Source: Catonia carolina
Lineage: Eukaryota > Arthropoda > Insecta > Hemiptera > Achilidae
Direction: 5' to 3'
NCBI GenBank assembly: GCA_035578175.1
Contig: JAQMRL010000012.1
Coordinates: 20,270,671-20,334,670, forward strand
DNA: 64,000 bases
Below are positions 44,390 through 55,414 of this stretch, piece by piece. The first letter of the stretch is position 1. Every line of letters begins with the position of its first letter. The translations under genes and the position numbers were made by a program. The notes beneath the pieces were generated by a model. That model did no database searches and was not told the DNA's origin. It was given only the letters and a program-made list of their open reading frames with translations.

Positions 44390-44599
44390 TTATTGGAACC
44401 AAGTTTGCCACAGCTATGTGAATATCTCGGTACAGCAGTTACTGCTAGTGCCACTATGATTGTTTTACTACATCTGGCAGAGAAAAGGCCGCAGCTACTT
44501 ACAGATTATGTTCCTAAAATCAAACAGGCAGCTGATTGCCATCCTAATACTTTGTGTCTTGCTGCTCAAGTTATTGCTGCTGTTGGGAAGCTGAGCAAG
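44390..44599 (+). CDS. melt: melted coding exon 6 (residues 232-301)
   Basis: Acceptor ttgttttag, donor gtatcc (weaker than its neighbours). 70 whole codons: LLEPSLPQLCEYLGTAV, then VLLHLAEKRPQLL and NTLCLAAQVIAAVGKLSK. Without splicing the frame runs on into an intronic SINE-like stretch. Confidence 0.92.
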
Positions 44600-44659
44600 G
44601 TATCCATTTACTTACTTCTAAACGTAATGGTACTTAACCCTTTTAGTGCTGCTAAATGT

Positions 44660-44830
44660 GGTTCAATTTTTCCTTGCGAAACGTGCTACCACAAATATGA
44701 CTATCCAGGCGGAGACCCCGGGTTCGATTTCCGGCTAGGGTCAGGAAATTATGTATAACAAGTTATAACTTACCGTTCTATAACCCACTGTAGTAGCTAA
44801 TGACCAAGCTGTTGATGCAACTTAAAATAA
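44660..44830 (+). mobile_element. tRNA-derived SINE
   Basis: B-box-like GGGTTCGATTTCC at 44719-44731 in 'gagaccccgggttcgattt', after a GC-rich tRNA-like head, then an unrelated AT-rich tail. In intron 6, 60 bases after exon 6. Confidence 0.5.
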
Positions 44831-45140
44831 TCTAAAAAAAGATTATATTACAAAGTGTTACAGGTTAGATTTATTCATTAAAAATTATTATTCACCGCTT
44901 TTTGGGATAGTTGGTTTCATTTTGTTCACAAAAGCCTGTAGTTTCTATCAGTTTCATTTAAAATATTAATTGTTCTACAGTAGCAGAAATTTTTAAGGAA
45001 GTAAATTTACCCACAAAATATTATTGAGGAGAAAAAATGACTGGATTAAAAAATAAGGGGGTTTACAATGTTTTCTTTGAATTGAAAATAATATCATTCA
45101 ATAGAGAAGAAAAACTGAACAAATTTCATCCATTTATATA

Positions 45141-46499
45141 TGTACAGGATGATTATAAATGAAATAGACAGTTTCGATAGTGTATAGAAAATTTATTTTT
45201 GAAAAGTTAAGGTAATTACTTAGATGATTATATAGAAGAATTCATTAAGTTTTTATTGAAAGTATTTACAGATGTTCAATGTATCTTTGTAACACGACAG
45301 ATATCAACACGGTAGTCGAATTCTTCCCACACACGATTAAGCATATGACGATCAACTGTGGCAAGAGCATTTACGATACGTTGTTTTAGATCATAGAATC
45401 TACAGGAAGCGGTGGTACAAAAACTTTGTTTTTACATAACCCCATAACAAAAAGTCGCAGGGCGTTAAGTCTGGACTATGAGGTGGCCTTGGCGTAAACA
45501 CAATATTTTTTTCACTTGCATGGCCGATCCATCGTCTAGGAAGACGTTCATCAAGATAATTTCTGACCTGTAAGTGCCAGTAAGGCGGAGCTCCATCTTT
45601 TTCAAAAATGAATTTATCACTATCTTCCTGGAGTTGAGGCATTAACCATTCATTTAACATGTCCAGATAAATTACTCCGGTTACTGACACTTCGCGAAAG
45701 AAGAACAGTGCGTAAACCTTTTCACGAGATAATGCCCAAAAGACGTTTACTTTAGGGGAATCGCATGGATATCAAAAGTTATTTTTGGGTTTTCTGTGCC
45801 CCTTATTCTAACATTATATCTATTAACTTTTGCACTAATGTGAAAATTACATTCATCACTGAAAATTAGGGCGATTAAAGAATGCGTCGTCATTTTCAAC
45901 ACAATTTTGCATCTCCAGACAAAAATTTTTTCGTACGACTTTATCACTGGAATTTAAACTTTGCATTAACTGCAATTTATAAGGTGTCATTTTCAAACGT
46001 TTCCGCAGAATTTTCCACTCAGTCGGTTGAGGAATTTGCAGTTCTAAACTTGTTGATCTAGTTGATTTTCCTGGACTTCGTACATAAATATCATGAACAC
46101 TATCAATTTGAATTTGTTCTTTTGTAACAGAAGGTCTTCCAGTACTCTTCCTTTTACACAGACATCCACTATTTTCAAAATGTTTGTACCAGTCATAGAT
46201 TGATTGCCTTGGTGATGGTAGTTTACCGTATCTTGTTCTGAAATGACGTTGCACAACTGTAACCGAGTTTGTTTTGGCTAATTCAAGAGCACAATAAGCT
46301 TTCTCCACTTGAGTAGCGGCCATTTTGCTAGACTGGTTGTTGTAACAGCAACCAACAACAAAATGCTAGCAACAGTTGTACCAACATAAACTTTAAAAAA
46401 TTCCCTACAAACCTATATCATTTACTATATTCAAATACCCCAGTTCGATGTTTAAGAAGCTGTCGAAAGTGTCTATTTAATTTATAATCACTCTGTACA
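45141..46499 (-). mobile_element. mariner-like transposon with clear ends
   Basis: Terminal inverted repeats of about 39 bases (45141-45179 and 46461-46499; about 34 identical; begin TGTACAG) between TA dinucleotides (45139-45140 and 46500-46501). Carries a broken transposase on minus. Different family from 36501-37870. Confidence 0.88.
45400..46323 (-). pseudogene. mariner-type transposase, broken
   Basis: N-terminus at 46323: MAATQVEKAYCALELAKTNS, helix-turn-helix with IYDWYKHFENSGCLCKRKS then TGRPSV linker; middle FSDECNFHISAKVNRYNVRI near 45870 (first catalytic Asp in SDE); then FEKDGAPPYWHLQVRNYLDE (second Asp), RWIGHASEKN.., and HSPDLTPCDFLLWGYVK (third Asp) near 45470-45420. Two frame breaks (about 45870-45900 and 45690-45760) and an odd insert SEKNIVFTP between the last two Asp blocks. 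All three acidic positions remain. Confidence 0.85.
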
Positions 46500-46985
46500 T
46501 ATACAATAATTATATTGATTTTGGAATAATAAGTAAAAATAAAAAAAACTGAAATTCAGTTGCCATATTCAGTACTTGTGCTTGCGAATGAATCACTTAA
46601 CACAATGAATATAAACCACTACGTTATAACTATAATATTTATAAAAAATATAAAAGGCGTTAAAAATAATGATTAAAATAATATGCAACGATAACCAAAC
46701 AAACGTAAACACGATTAAGATGGCAAACAAATGGTAAAATCACAAACATCAGTCAGCTGTACAGAAAGTGAAATATTTTAGTTATATTTTGACGCACCAG
46801 GGAAAATGAATAACGGTTAGATTCAGTAAATGATTCCAAAGAGAATAAAATTAATTGTAATGTTATCTGATCGATATTAAAGAAACTACATGTAGATAAC
46901 TAAAAGTTGATTAGATCAACGCTATTACTCTTTGCGTAAAATGCTAGAGAAAATTATATCGATGCGCAGCTTTAAAAGGGTTAAA
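46500..46985. other. Intron 6, no feature recognised
   Basis: AT-rich, with no motif and no long frame. Confidence 0.45.
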
Positions 46986-46989
46986 TTGC

Positions 46990-47330
46990 CTATATTTTAA
47001 ATAAATTTTTTTTTTATTCCTAATTTGTGTACATTGCAATCTGTTTAATTCAGAACAATAAGCAACCCCATGACCCAATGAGATGAGGATGATGTGTATG
47101 ACGTGTAAATGATGTGTAGTCTTGTACAGACCCAGGCCGACCATTCCTGAGAGAGTATGGTTAATTGAACCCCAACCATCAAAGTACACCGGTAACCACA
47201 GTCTAGTGTTCAAATCCGTATAAAAGTAACTTAACTTTACTAGGATTTGAACCAGGAACCTTCGTCTCCAAAAATCAGCTGATTTTGGTGACGACTTTAC
47301 CTCTAGGTCAACCCGGTGGGATTTAAATCA
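46990..47330 (-). mobile_element. tRNA-derived SINE, full length
   Basis: Minus strand: head with B box GGTTCAAATCC (about 47255-47245), then a conserved body with 'gggttcaattaaccat' and 'caggaatggtcggcctgg' (near 47150), 'cttgtacaagac'-type sequence, and an A-rich tail at about 47015-47000. I know similar SINEs from hemipteran genomes, which is one hint for the host order. Confidence 0.65.
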
Positions 47331-47451
47331 ATTAATGAGTATTTTTTCACCCCTTCACAATGAGTAACTCGTTTCCCATCACAATATAAGTTAGAGGAAG
47401 GCAACAATACTTTTTTTTTTAGAAAAATCTGATCTATCGATTGGTTTTATT

Positions 47452-48540
47452 AATTTCTCTTGCCCTAAATAAATTTGTTGGGAAGGAAAGTATTGTTTTC
47501 ATGTCAATTTCTCAAAATCAAGTTTTCACCGGATATACACTTTTCTGACCTCCTGAACCCAAAAAAAAGTTTTTTTAGCGATAAGTCTGTGAGTGTACAA
47601 AATATCTCAAGAACGGAATATTTTACGAAGTTGAAACTTGAAATGTTAGTTATTTACTACTACTAGAGGACCCGACACAGAACTATTTTATCAAAATCTG
47701 TCAACTGAAAGTAGTAGTTTATTCGTGTAATTTTTTACTTTTTTGTGATTTTCTTGAAAATGGGTCATATGATTTTTTTTTAAATCACCTCATTTACAAC
47801 ATTTTTAGTGCTCTACAAGGTAGGTATGCTGAAATTCTTGGGAAGGCTGTGCTCTTGTAGAAAAAAATGGTTTTTAAGATTGCAGCTTTAATATGCATTT
47901 TAGGGCAAAAGTAAGTATAATTAAAATTGTAGAACATTTAAAGCCTACAAATTTTATTTCAAACATTTTCCTGTACAATGCTTAGTTTAAGCGGCAATTA
48001 ATAATTTTCTGTTTTTTTTATCAAAATCGATAGAAAGTGGTATTTTTTAAGGTTGCCTCCTTAGTACGCATTTTACAGCTGAAGAATATAATCAAAGATG
48101 TAGAAACTTTGAAAAACCTACAACTTTTATTTATAGCCTTTTTATGTAAAATGCTTAGTTTAGCAGCAGTTAGTGATTTTCTGGTTTATTTTTTTTATCA
48201 AAATTGGTAAAAGTGGTATTTTTTAAGATTGCAGCCGAGTATGAATTTTATGACAGAAGTGTATATTATTAAATTTATAGGAAATTAAAAAACATAGAAC
48301 TTTTATTTTAAGCATTTTTCTCTACGGAGCGTAGTTTAGAGACAATTAATGATTTTCCGTATTTTTAAGTTCTACAGAGGTTGATTTTCATTTCGCGTCG
48401 TTCACTAATGATTAAAATTATGTTATGTTTTTCATTTTACATTGTTTACTTATGATTAAACATGGGTTAAATAACATATTGTTTTTATTTACATTGGCAA
48501 GTGAAAGTTGTGTGACTATTTCACACCAGATTTTTTTTGA
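47452..48540 (+). repeat. ACTTTCTCTTGCC-family repeat, copy 10
   Basis: Long plus copy with three central units (from about 47870, 48030, 48200) and the end 'gtgaaagttgtgtgac' plus 'tttcacaccaga'. 'ctatcgattggtt' occurs just before (47434) and just after it (48552). Its stretch at 48355-48390 is the empty-site match for the TTAA insertion at 35108-38212. Confidence 0.85.
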
Positions 48541-49439
48541 GAAAACAGTCCTATCGATTGGTTATATTTTTAATTTTGCAGGTCTAAAAATAAATATATG
48601 GCAGGCTGGAGCAAAATGAATAGAAATATTCTGTTTCTCTCCAAACAGAAAGATTTCATACATCAGTAAATATTGTAGTGTTAGTAAATTCAAGGCATTA
48701 TGTTAATCATCAGGGATCATGTTCACTGAGGGAAAAGATTTCCCTTGTTGATCAGAGTGTTGAGAGACTTTTTTTTCTAATACTATGAATTTATTCTTCT
48801 TCCCCAGAACTATGACATGATTTACATGACAGGAAGGTAATTTTGTGAAGTCAAAACTTATGTTATAAGTTGTTTTCATATTTTAGATGACATTTTGCCC
48901 GTATTATTAATGAGACACATGTCTTTACTGTAAACTTCCGTTTGCAGTGACAAATCTTTGTCTATTGTTGTATTTCTAAAATAATATACCAGAAATCCCT
49001 CATCTAATTATAATGAGAAATGTTTAAGTACTTTTCTTGACTTTTTGGCACTAATCATTATTCAATGTTTTTGATTTTTCAGTGCATACCAGTTATATAT
49101 ATTTTATGGGGCAGTAACTATTTGAAAGTTTTTAGTTCACAACTAAACATAAAAACCTGTGTATTTGTTTGAAATTATGCTTGGAAAACATGAAAAATGT
49201 AGTGATTTTTTTACTTTTTTCAAATTAAATGTATTACCATGGAAAGGGGTATGGGTTGATGTTTCATTAACCAAAATGTTCATTTGAATGTGCTCTACAA
49301 AAAAACCTAATGACTAATTTTCAAAAAAAAAATAAAAAATTCTTAACAAGATAAATACAATTATATTTTTAAATGAATAAATTTATTTGTATAAAGGACA
49401 TAACTTCATTTTTCGATTCTTCGAAGATAGATGGATAAT
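48541..49439. other. Intron 6, no feature recognised
   Basis: No motif or long frame after the repeat copy. Confidence 0.45.
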
Positions 49440-50090
49440 ATAGGTTATGAGGATAGGAACGTATAAGGAAAATGAACAATTAAAAGAACAAGACTAAAAT
49501 TTTATGAACACCTGTATAGAATGGATAACAAAGCAAATTTGAAGTTACTAAACACAATAGGCCTATTTTAACAATTATTTTACGTTTTACTTTTAGCGAT
49601 GTCACGCAAGTGGAATCATTTATCTGATACTTTTGGTCTGTTGTTTAGTAATTTCAAAATATGCTTCGTTACCCATTCTATACAGATGTCCGTCCATGTT
49701 ATTCTTGTTCTTCTAATTGTTAATTTTCCTTGTACAGTTCTTCTCATCCTCATAACCTATATTGTCTGTCTACTATCTTCGGATCCATTATTTTGAGGAT
49801 CTTTCTCTGAAATTTCTTTGCTTCTGTAAGACCAGCCTTCCCAGTCATTCCAAGGCACTTGTTCGCATTCAGACACACATGTTTTATCACAGTATTATAA
49901 TGTCTGATCTTGACTTTTCTTGAGAGTACTTTCTTCTTATACAGGTGGAGAGTTCCTCGGAGTGCACTGGCCATCTTTCCTCATCTGCTGTTGTTCGCTT
50001 CTGGTTTGCACTGGTCTTCAGTTGTATTATCTCCCCGAGGTATTTGAAGCTATCTGTGTTTCTAATTTTTCCGTATTGTGTCTTCAAGTA
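49440..50090 (-). pseudogene. RTE-like LINE reverse transcriptase C-terminus
   Basis: Minus strand: TDSFKYLGEIIQLKTSANQ near 50050-50000, then MASALRGTLHLYKKKVLSRK, VKIRHYNTVIKHVCLNANKC, and a broken tail with MDGHLYRM-like sequence near 49690. Same family as 4440-7660. It ends about 105 bases before exon 7. Confidence 0.7.
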
Positions 50091-50196
50091 ACACAGGACT
50101 GTTTTGATCTGTATGTACTTACTTTTTTCAAAGGAAATCTGTGCTTGTGTATAAAATCTAAATGTAATGTATTAAATTCATTTTTTTTCATTTCAG

Positions 50197-50375
50197 GACA
50201 GGGCACAAGAAGCATTGAATTTTGTTTTAGAACATTTACCCAAAGCGGATCGTGGCAGTCATGGTACCTTAATCAGAGAAGCCACATTGCTATGCTCAAG
50301 TTATCCAGTATTATTTACGGAAAAAATGATTGCTCAAGTCCGAAAAAATAGAATATCCAATTCGAATAACATCAG
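50197..50375 (+). CDS. melt: melted coding exon 7 (residues 302-361)
   Basis: Acceptor catttcag, donor gtatat. Reads DRAQEALNFVLEHLPKADRG, then LIREATLLCSSYPVLFTEKM and RKNRISNSNNI. End of the conserved helical half; leaves after two bases of a Ser codon. Confidence 0.92.
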
Positions 50376-50394
50376 GTATATTAATTTATTTTAG

Positions 50395-51062
50395 TGTAAT
50401 GAAAATAAGAGCTGTATGAATAGAAGATGGGTCAATCGGAATGGTCTGAGGCAGGGAAGTGTGTTGTCTCCTTTACTGTTCATATCAGTGGAAGGCATAC
50501 ATAATTAATTACCTGCAGGAAGCAGTGTTTATACAGCAGAACTCTATGCTATCAGCAAAGCTCTATTATGTAGTGTGTATTCGAGGGCATTTGGTGTTGG
50601 TGTGCACAGATTCGCTGAAACCTCTCCAGTCAATTAGTGATAAGTATTCACGTCACCTGCTGGTTACAGATGTCCACAGCACTGTGACGCAGCTGAACAA
50701 TGAGAGGTGTAAACGTTGTTTTTTGCTGGGTTCTGGATTTGTGCTTAAATCTTGGAAAATGAGGCTGTTAAGGAGGCTGCACACCAACCGGCCTTTGTGC
50801 ATTATCTGACTCTGTCGGATTTTGTGGGTCTGGTGAAAAGGGTCATCACAGATTCGTGGCAGGTGGAATGGACTGATTCTTATGGCGACAAGTTGCATGA
50901 GGTAAAACACTTAAGCACACAACTTAAAATTGGGCACACCAGATTGTCCCATGAGTATCTCTTGACTTCTGGTGATGCTCTAATGTGTGGCAGGTGCAGT
51001 AGTCCTTTAACAATTGTGTCTCCTACACAGCTTTACGTTAGCGATTCAAAAACCCCTTGAAT
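50395..51062 (+). pseudogene. LINE fragment: end of RT joined to RNase H
   Basis: Starts 20 bases after exon 7: NRNGLRQGSVLSPLLFISVE (RT), then directly TAELYAISKALL near 50535, then VCTDSLKPLQSI (RNase H Asp), ENEAVKEAAHQPA (GNE-AD box), and LKIGHTRLSHEYLLTSGDAL with CGRC near 50925-51000 (the C-terminal zinc region). The order fits an R1/I-type LINE in which a deletion removed the RT end. Frames are broken. Confidence 0.7.
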
Positions 51063-51395
51063 TACAGGATATACTCTGCGACAAAAGCCTGATTTTGGAC
51101 ATGACTCTTGGATGGAATGGAATATTAGATTTATTCTAGCTGTGATATTAGCTTTAGTGTATATTTTCATGTTTCTATGATTTTTTTGGCCCCTTTACTA
51201 ATTTTTTTTTATTCTTTGTGCCTCTTATGTTACTTCTTGCTTTATGTAAGATTATTTTCTTGCCTGTGAATACTAGTTAGTAAGATTTTACTATTATAAG
51301 GAAACTGTGCACTGTTCTTGGACTTGCTACAGAGATTCTTTTAAAAAATTTGTGTGGTTTTCCATCAAATTTATTTAATTCATTTTTTATTCCAG

Positions 51396-51785
51396 CGGAA
51401 GTAACAACAATCATATCAACCAGACATTAAGCGGTGTTACGATCGTAAAAGTTGGTGGAAGTAACATCGGACAAAACAGTACAAATTCAACCAGCATCAA
51501 TACGTCAACGTCCAACGTAATTTCGTCCACGACAAATACGATTAATAATAGTAATTCAAGCACAAATACTACCAGCTCAATCTCGACTAATAACAACGGT
51601 AACAGCGTTTCCGTTAATAATAACAATAATACCAATACTATCATCAGCAATGTTAACAATAACGGTAATATTTTGAAACATTTGAATTCATCGTCAGGTA
51701 TAACATCGTTAATGTCATCAACAAATATTGCCACGAATACGTCCAGTTATCATCATCACCATCATCAGCCTACTAGTATCGTAAG
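51396..51785 (+). CDS. melt: melted coding exon 8 (residues 361-491), low-complexity
   Basis: Acceptor ttattccag. Codes the conserved core LSGVTIVKVGGSNIGQ and then more than 80 residues rich in Asn, Ser and Thr, with NNNNNTNT, and a His run (SYHHHHHQPT) near the end. The preferred donor is AG|gttcgt at 51786: the nearby canonical gtaagg (51781) would put exon 9 in a frame with an early TGA. Low complexity here is also known for insect Melted. Confidence 0.88.
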
Positions 51786-52194
51786 GTTCGTAAAAATTTT
51801 GTTAATTAATTTTTTTTTCCAAATTGCCAATTGACGACCATGTCATTTCAACTGTATCTTCCTCAGGCTTTGATATTTGTCCAGTACTTCCTCATTCATT
51901 GCCTGTGTTATTCTTTACTCTCCTTCGTCCAGGTCTTTCCTGTTTTAAGCTTAAGTTTTTATTCGAAACCTTGGTACTTTTGTTTAAATGCATCACTTTT
52001 TACAGCGTATAGGAATTCTTCTTTCTAAAGAATATTTTACTAATATAATAAAAAAAAAAAATAAACATCCAAGCATGGTAAATATCCAAGAATGGTAAGC
52101 AAAAAGTGTACTCTTGTGTAAATAATAGATGTCACACTTATTATTGTAAGTAAGCTTTCAGTAGTAGTTGGTGTATTATTAAAATAATACAAGT

Positions 52195-53065
52195 GTGTCC
52201 GGAAAGTATGTACCGTTTTGAAAAAAAAAATACTAAATATTTTTTTCAAGTTAACTTTATTTTTACATGAAAGATCCTACCTTAAATTACTTTTTTTACA
52301 TAGTTTCCACCATTGTTCAGACACTTGTCTTAGTGGGTGACCAGCTTATCTAAACCTTCCTCAAAGTAACATCCTGCCTATTGAAAACAACCATAACTTT
52401 ACAGTCAAATTGCTTACCACAAAACTCTCATTTCATGTGCAGGCAAACATGATATTCAGACGTTAAAAATTCCTCATTTTCATCATTGTATGTACTGGGT
52501 AAGAAATATCAGAGCACTGTCAAGTCACTTTGTTTTGTGCACATCTGTGAGCATTTTTGAAACGAAATGGTCGGCTACAATGTTATGAAAAATAGTTCTT
52601 AAAACTTAGGAAATTTATTTGAAAGAATTGTCATTTTGAATCGTCTGTTCTCTTGATTTTCTCATTCACCATCCTGACGCAAGTCATCATTGACATCAGA
52701 AATGGTTTTTAGTTCATTGTGGACATCTGTCCATCCTTCGTTGAATTGCCTAACCCACTTTCGCACCATTCAATCACTCAATGCTTTTTCACTATAATTC
52801 TCTGTAAACTGCTGATGAATTTCGGTTACCTTAACGTTTCTTCATTCAAAACTGGATAACACAATGAATCTCACAGTTTGAAAGGTCATTGATTGTTTTA
52901 AACATTATAAATGACCACAATAAATAAATAAAGCATGAGACTAATCAACCGTAACGGCATTAGCTCAGAGCTAATGAACTAGAGAAAAAAAGATGCATGC
53001 GCAGATTGCAGACAGTGCTGTGGCGACGTTAAAACGATATGGTACTTACTTTCCGGACATCCCTC
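52195..53065 (-). pseudogene. mariner relic, same family as 13450-14480
   Basis: Left end 'gtgtccggaaagtatgtacc' and inverse of 'gtccggaaagtaagtacc' at the right. Minus-strand remains include a C-terminal KL-THDKCLNNGGNYVKK-like block near 52350-52280 and N-terminal pieces near 52700-52900. Internally deleted and full of stops. Confidence 0.65.
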
Positions 53066-53214
53066 TGTAGAATATCAGTAGAATGGTGATATGCGCCCCA
53101 CCTGGGATTGCCACAGCTTGTAGAATACGAAATGGTGATGAATAAAATCCCCTCAAGGGATTGGCACAATTTGTAGATTATGAAGTAATGAAAAATATTA
53201 TAATTAAAAAGTAT

Positions 53215-53545
53215 AGGATTTGTCCACAAGAGGATGCAAAAATTCGCAATATGACTTAAGAAAAATTTTAAATAAGGCATAGAGTTCTGTCGAGAAAATA
53301 GCATGTATTGAAAAAGTGGTTTGAAATAATTAAACATAAATTTTAAAACACTTTGGTTTGTCCACAAACGAACACTTTTAAAATACTTTGTTTTGTTCAC
53401 TTTGATTTTTCCACAAGAGGACGCAAAAATTCTCAATATGACTTAGGAACATTTTAAATAAGGCGTAGAGTTCTGTCAAGAAAATAGCTTGTAGTGAAAA
53501 AGTGGTTTGAAATAATTAAACATAAATTGTAAAACACTTTAAAAT
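53215..53545. repeat. Tandem duplication, unit of about 187 bp
   Basis: 'ccacaagaggatgcaaaaat' at 53224 returns as 'ccacaagaggacgcaaaaat' at 53411, and the next 130 bases match closely ('agttctgtc.agaaaatag', 'aaaaagtggtttgaaat'). Confidence 0.8.
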
Positions 53546-53799
53546 TATTTATTTACACAGAGTTAAATAAAACTTATATGTTAAACATTCACAAACAGAA
53601 CCCCCAAGAATTTACATTTAAAATCAAGTTTTTTTATTAAATTTATTTAGTGCTTTTAAAACAAGATAAAATGTTTATGTATACAAGTATACTTAGGTAA
53701 CTTTTATCATGGGTACTTGCCGCATTTTTTATCCTGTCATTGTTTTGTAGATTGTAGACCAAAGTTGAATAACCGAATCTTCAGAAATTTGATGTATTA

Positions 53800-54960
53800 T
53801 AACTGCGACGAAATTTGCCACATTTTATATTATACTGGAGATTGTTTTAAATTAGTGAGTTACTATAGTTAAACTTTTTACACTTTTGGTAATGTCACAT
53901 TTTATATTCATACACTCGCCACTCCAGCGGCGCTTCACGCCACTTGCTTGTCTCGGCCTTAGAGGGGTAGGTGGATCAGAACTCATAAGTGGATCAGAAC
54001 CATGGAAGTGCGTGTGCTGCGCGCCCGCACTTTGCCACAAGTTGAAGTTCGGTCGCCAAAGGGGGTGTTTCACAATTCTGTACGTGCGGTAAGACAGAAG
54101 CCGTTACAATTTCCTTGCAAACTTGAAAAGTGTTAAATTTTTTGACTGGGTGATTGTAAACCCCCTTCTGAACAGTTAAATTAACTCGTCTAACACCACC
54201 AAGGGCAAATTCCGTAACAGAGTCGCCATAGCTTTAACGCAAACTAAAGAATATGCATGTACGCTGACTTACACAAGAGCTGGATGGACTTCCATTCAAA
54301 ACAAACAATCAATGCTTCCTACAAACTATAGAGCGAATACAAACTTTACCTTTTATGATATTCTATTTCTGTGAATACTATTAGATGCGTTAAAGAATTC
54401 CCTACTAGAAAAGTACAATATTTACTGTTTTCCGACTTATACTGATCTAGCTGTAGCACGTTTTGTCGCCTCCCCCACCATCAATTGTGCATGGCCTTAA
54501 ATAAGATCAACCGTTAGAACCGGGTTAATATTTTTAAATAAATTGATATGTTATATCTCCACTTTACGCCTCATATGTATTAACTTGTAAGTTTTTGACA
54601 TGTACTATACCTCTTCAAGAGTCTCCTGGACACAATTAACAAAACCATAATAATAATAATAATAATAAGTGAAGCAGCTGTTAAGCTCAAACATAGTTGC
54701 AATTTGGCCTCAGTAAACGTCCTTGAATTAATCTATTAAATTGTGTAAAATGACAATTCTGACACCCCTGCAATTATAGCCAAGCTTACAACTGTGATGA
54801 TTCTATTTTAGCACACTAACACAGTAGTAATAGAATCTGTAGAAAAATAAACTCAAATTCTTAATTGTTCTACCTTTGAACATGAGAAGCCACAGGTGGG
54901 TAGATTCATTTTTCCACCACAAATTTAATTTTAGTAATTTCATATATTATTTTATTTTGT
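53800..54960. other. Intron 8: GC-richer block and plain intron
   Basis: About 53900-54120 is richer in G and C and has 'gtggatcagaac' twice (53971 and 53988), likely an old repeat I cannot name. The rest is AT-rich with an (AAT)n run at 54648-54668. No gene seen. Confidence 0.35.
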
Positions 54961-54971
54961 TATTTTAATAG

Positions 54972-55117
54972 GCACCAACATGATGGATCAGGTCTGAATC
55001 GTCAAGAAGCTAACCGTATTGTAATTACTCCAAGGCCTCGTTTGATCGCAGATAGTCGAAGTACGGGTCGATTACATGCGTCTGCAGCTCATAGGAGTAT
55101 GACTAAATTAAATATCG
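54972..55117 (+). CDS. melt: melted coding exon 9 (residues 491-540)
   Basis: Acceptor ttttaatag, donor gtcagt. Reads HQHDGSGLNRQEANRIVITP, then RPRLIADSRSTGRLHASA and AHRSMTKLNI. Leaves after the first base of an Ala codon. Confidence 0.9.
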
Positions 55118-55414
55118 GTCAGTATTATTTATTTAAATTTTTTAAATGTATGTATTTTATGTATGTATGTATTGGTTAGGTTATAAGCAGTAATTTTAAA
55201 GTATTGAATTTTTCTGCGTACCTTTTTTACTTTTTCTTGCTCTATATGAATATGTAGAGGAAGGAAACTATTATTTCCATGTAAATTTTCTTAAATCGAG
55301 TTTTCAATGAAAATACAAGTTTTCAGGCCCCCCTTAACCCAGTGATTGGTCTGTGTGCGCGTGCGTGCATGTGTGTGAACAAAATATCTCTAGAACGGAA
55401 TATAGTGCTAAGTT

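Noticed and set aside
51411..51734. Minus-strand frame of 107 codons
   Set aside because: Antisense shadow of melted exon 8; its Leu/Val richness mirrors the Asn/Thr codons.
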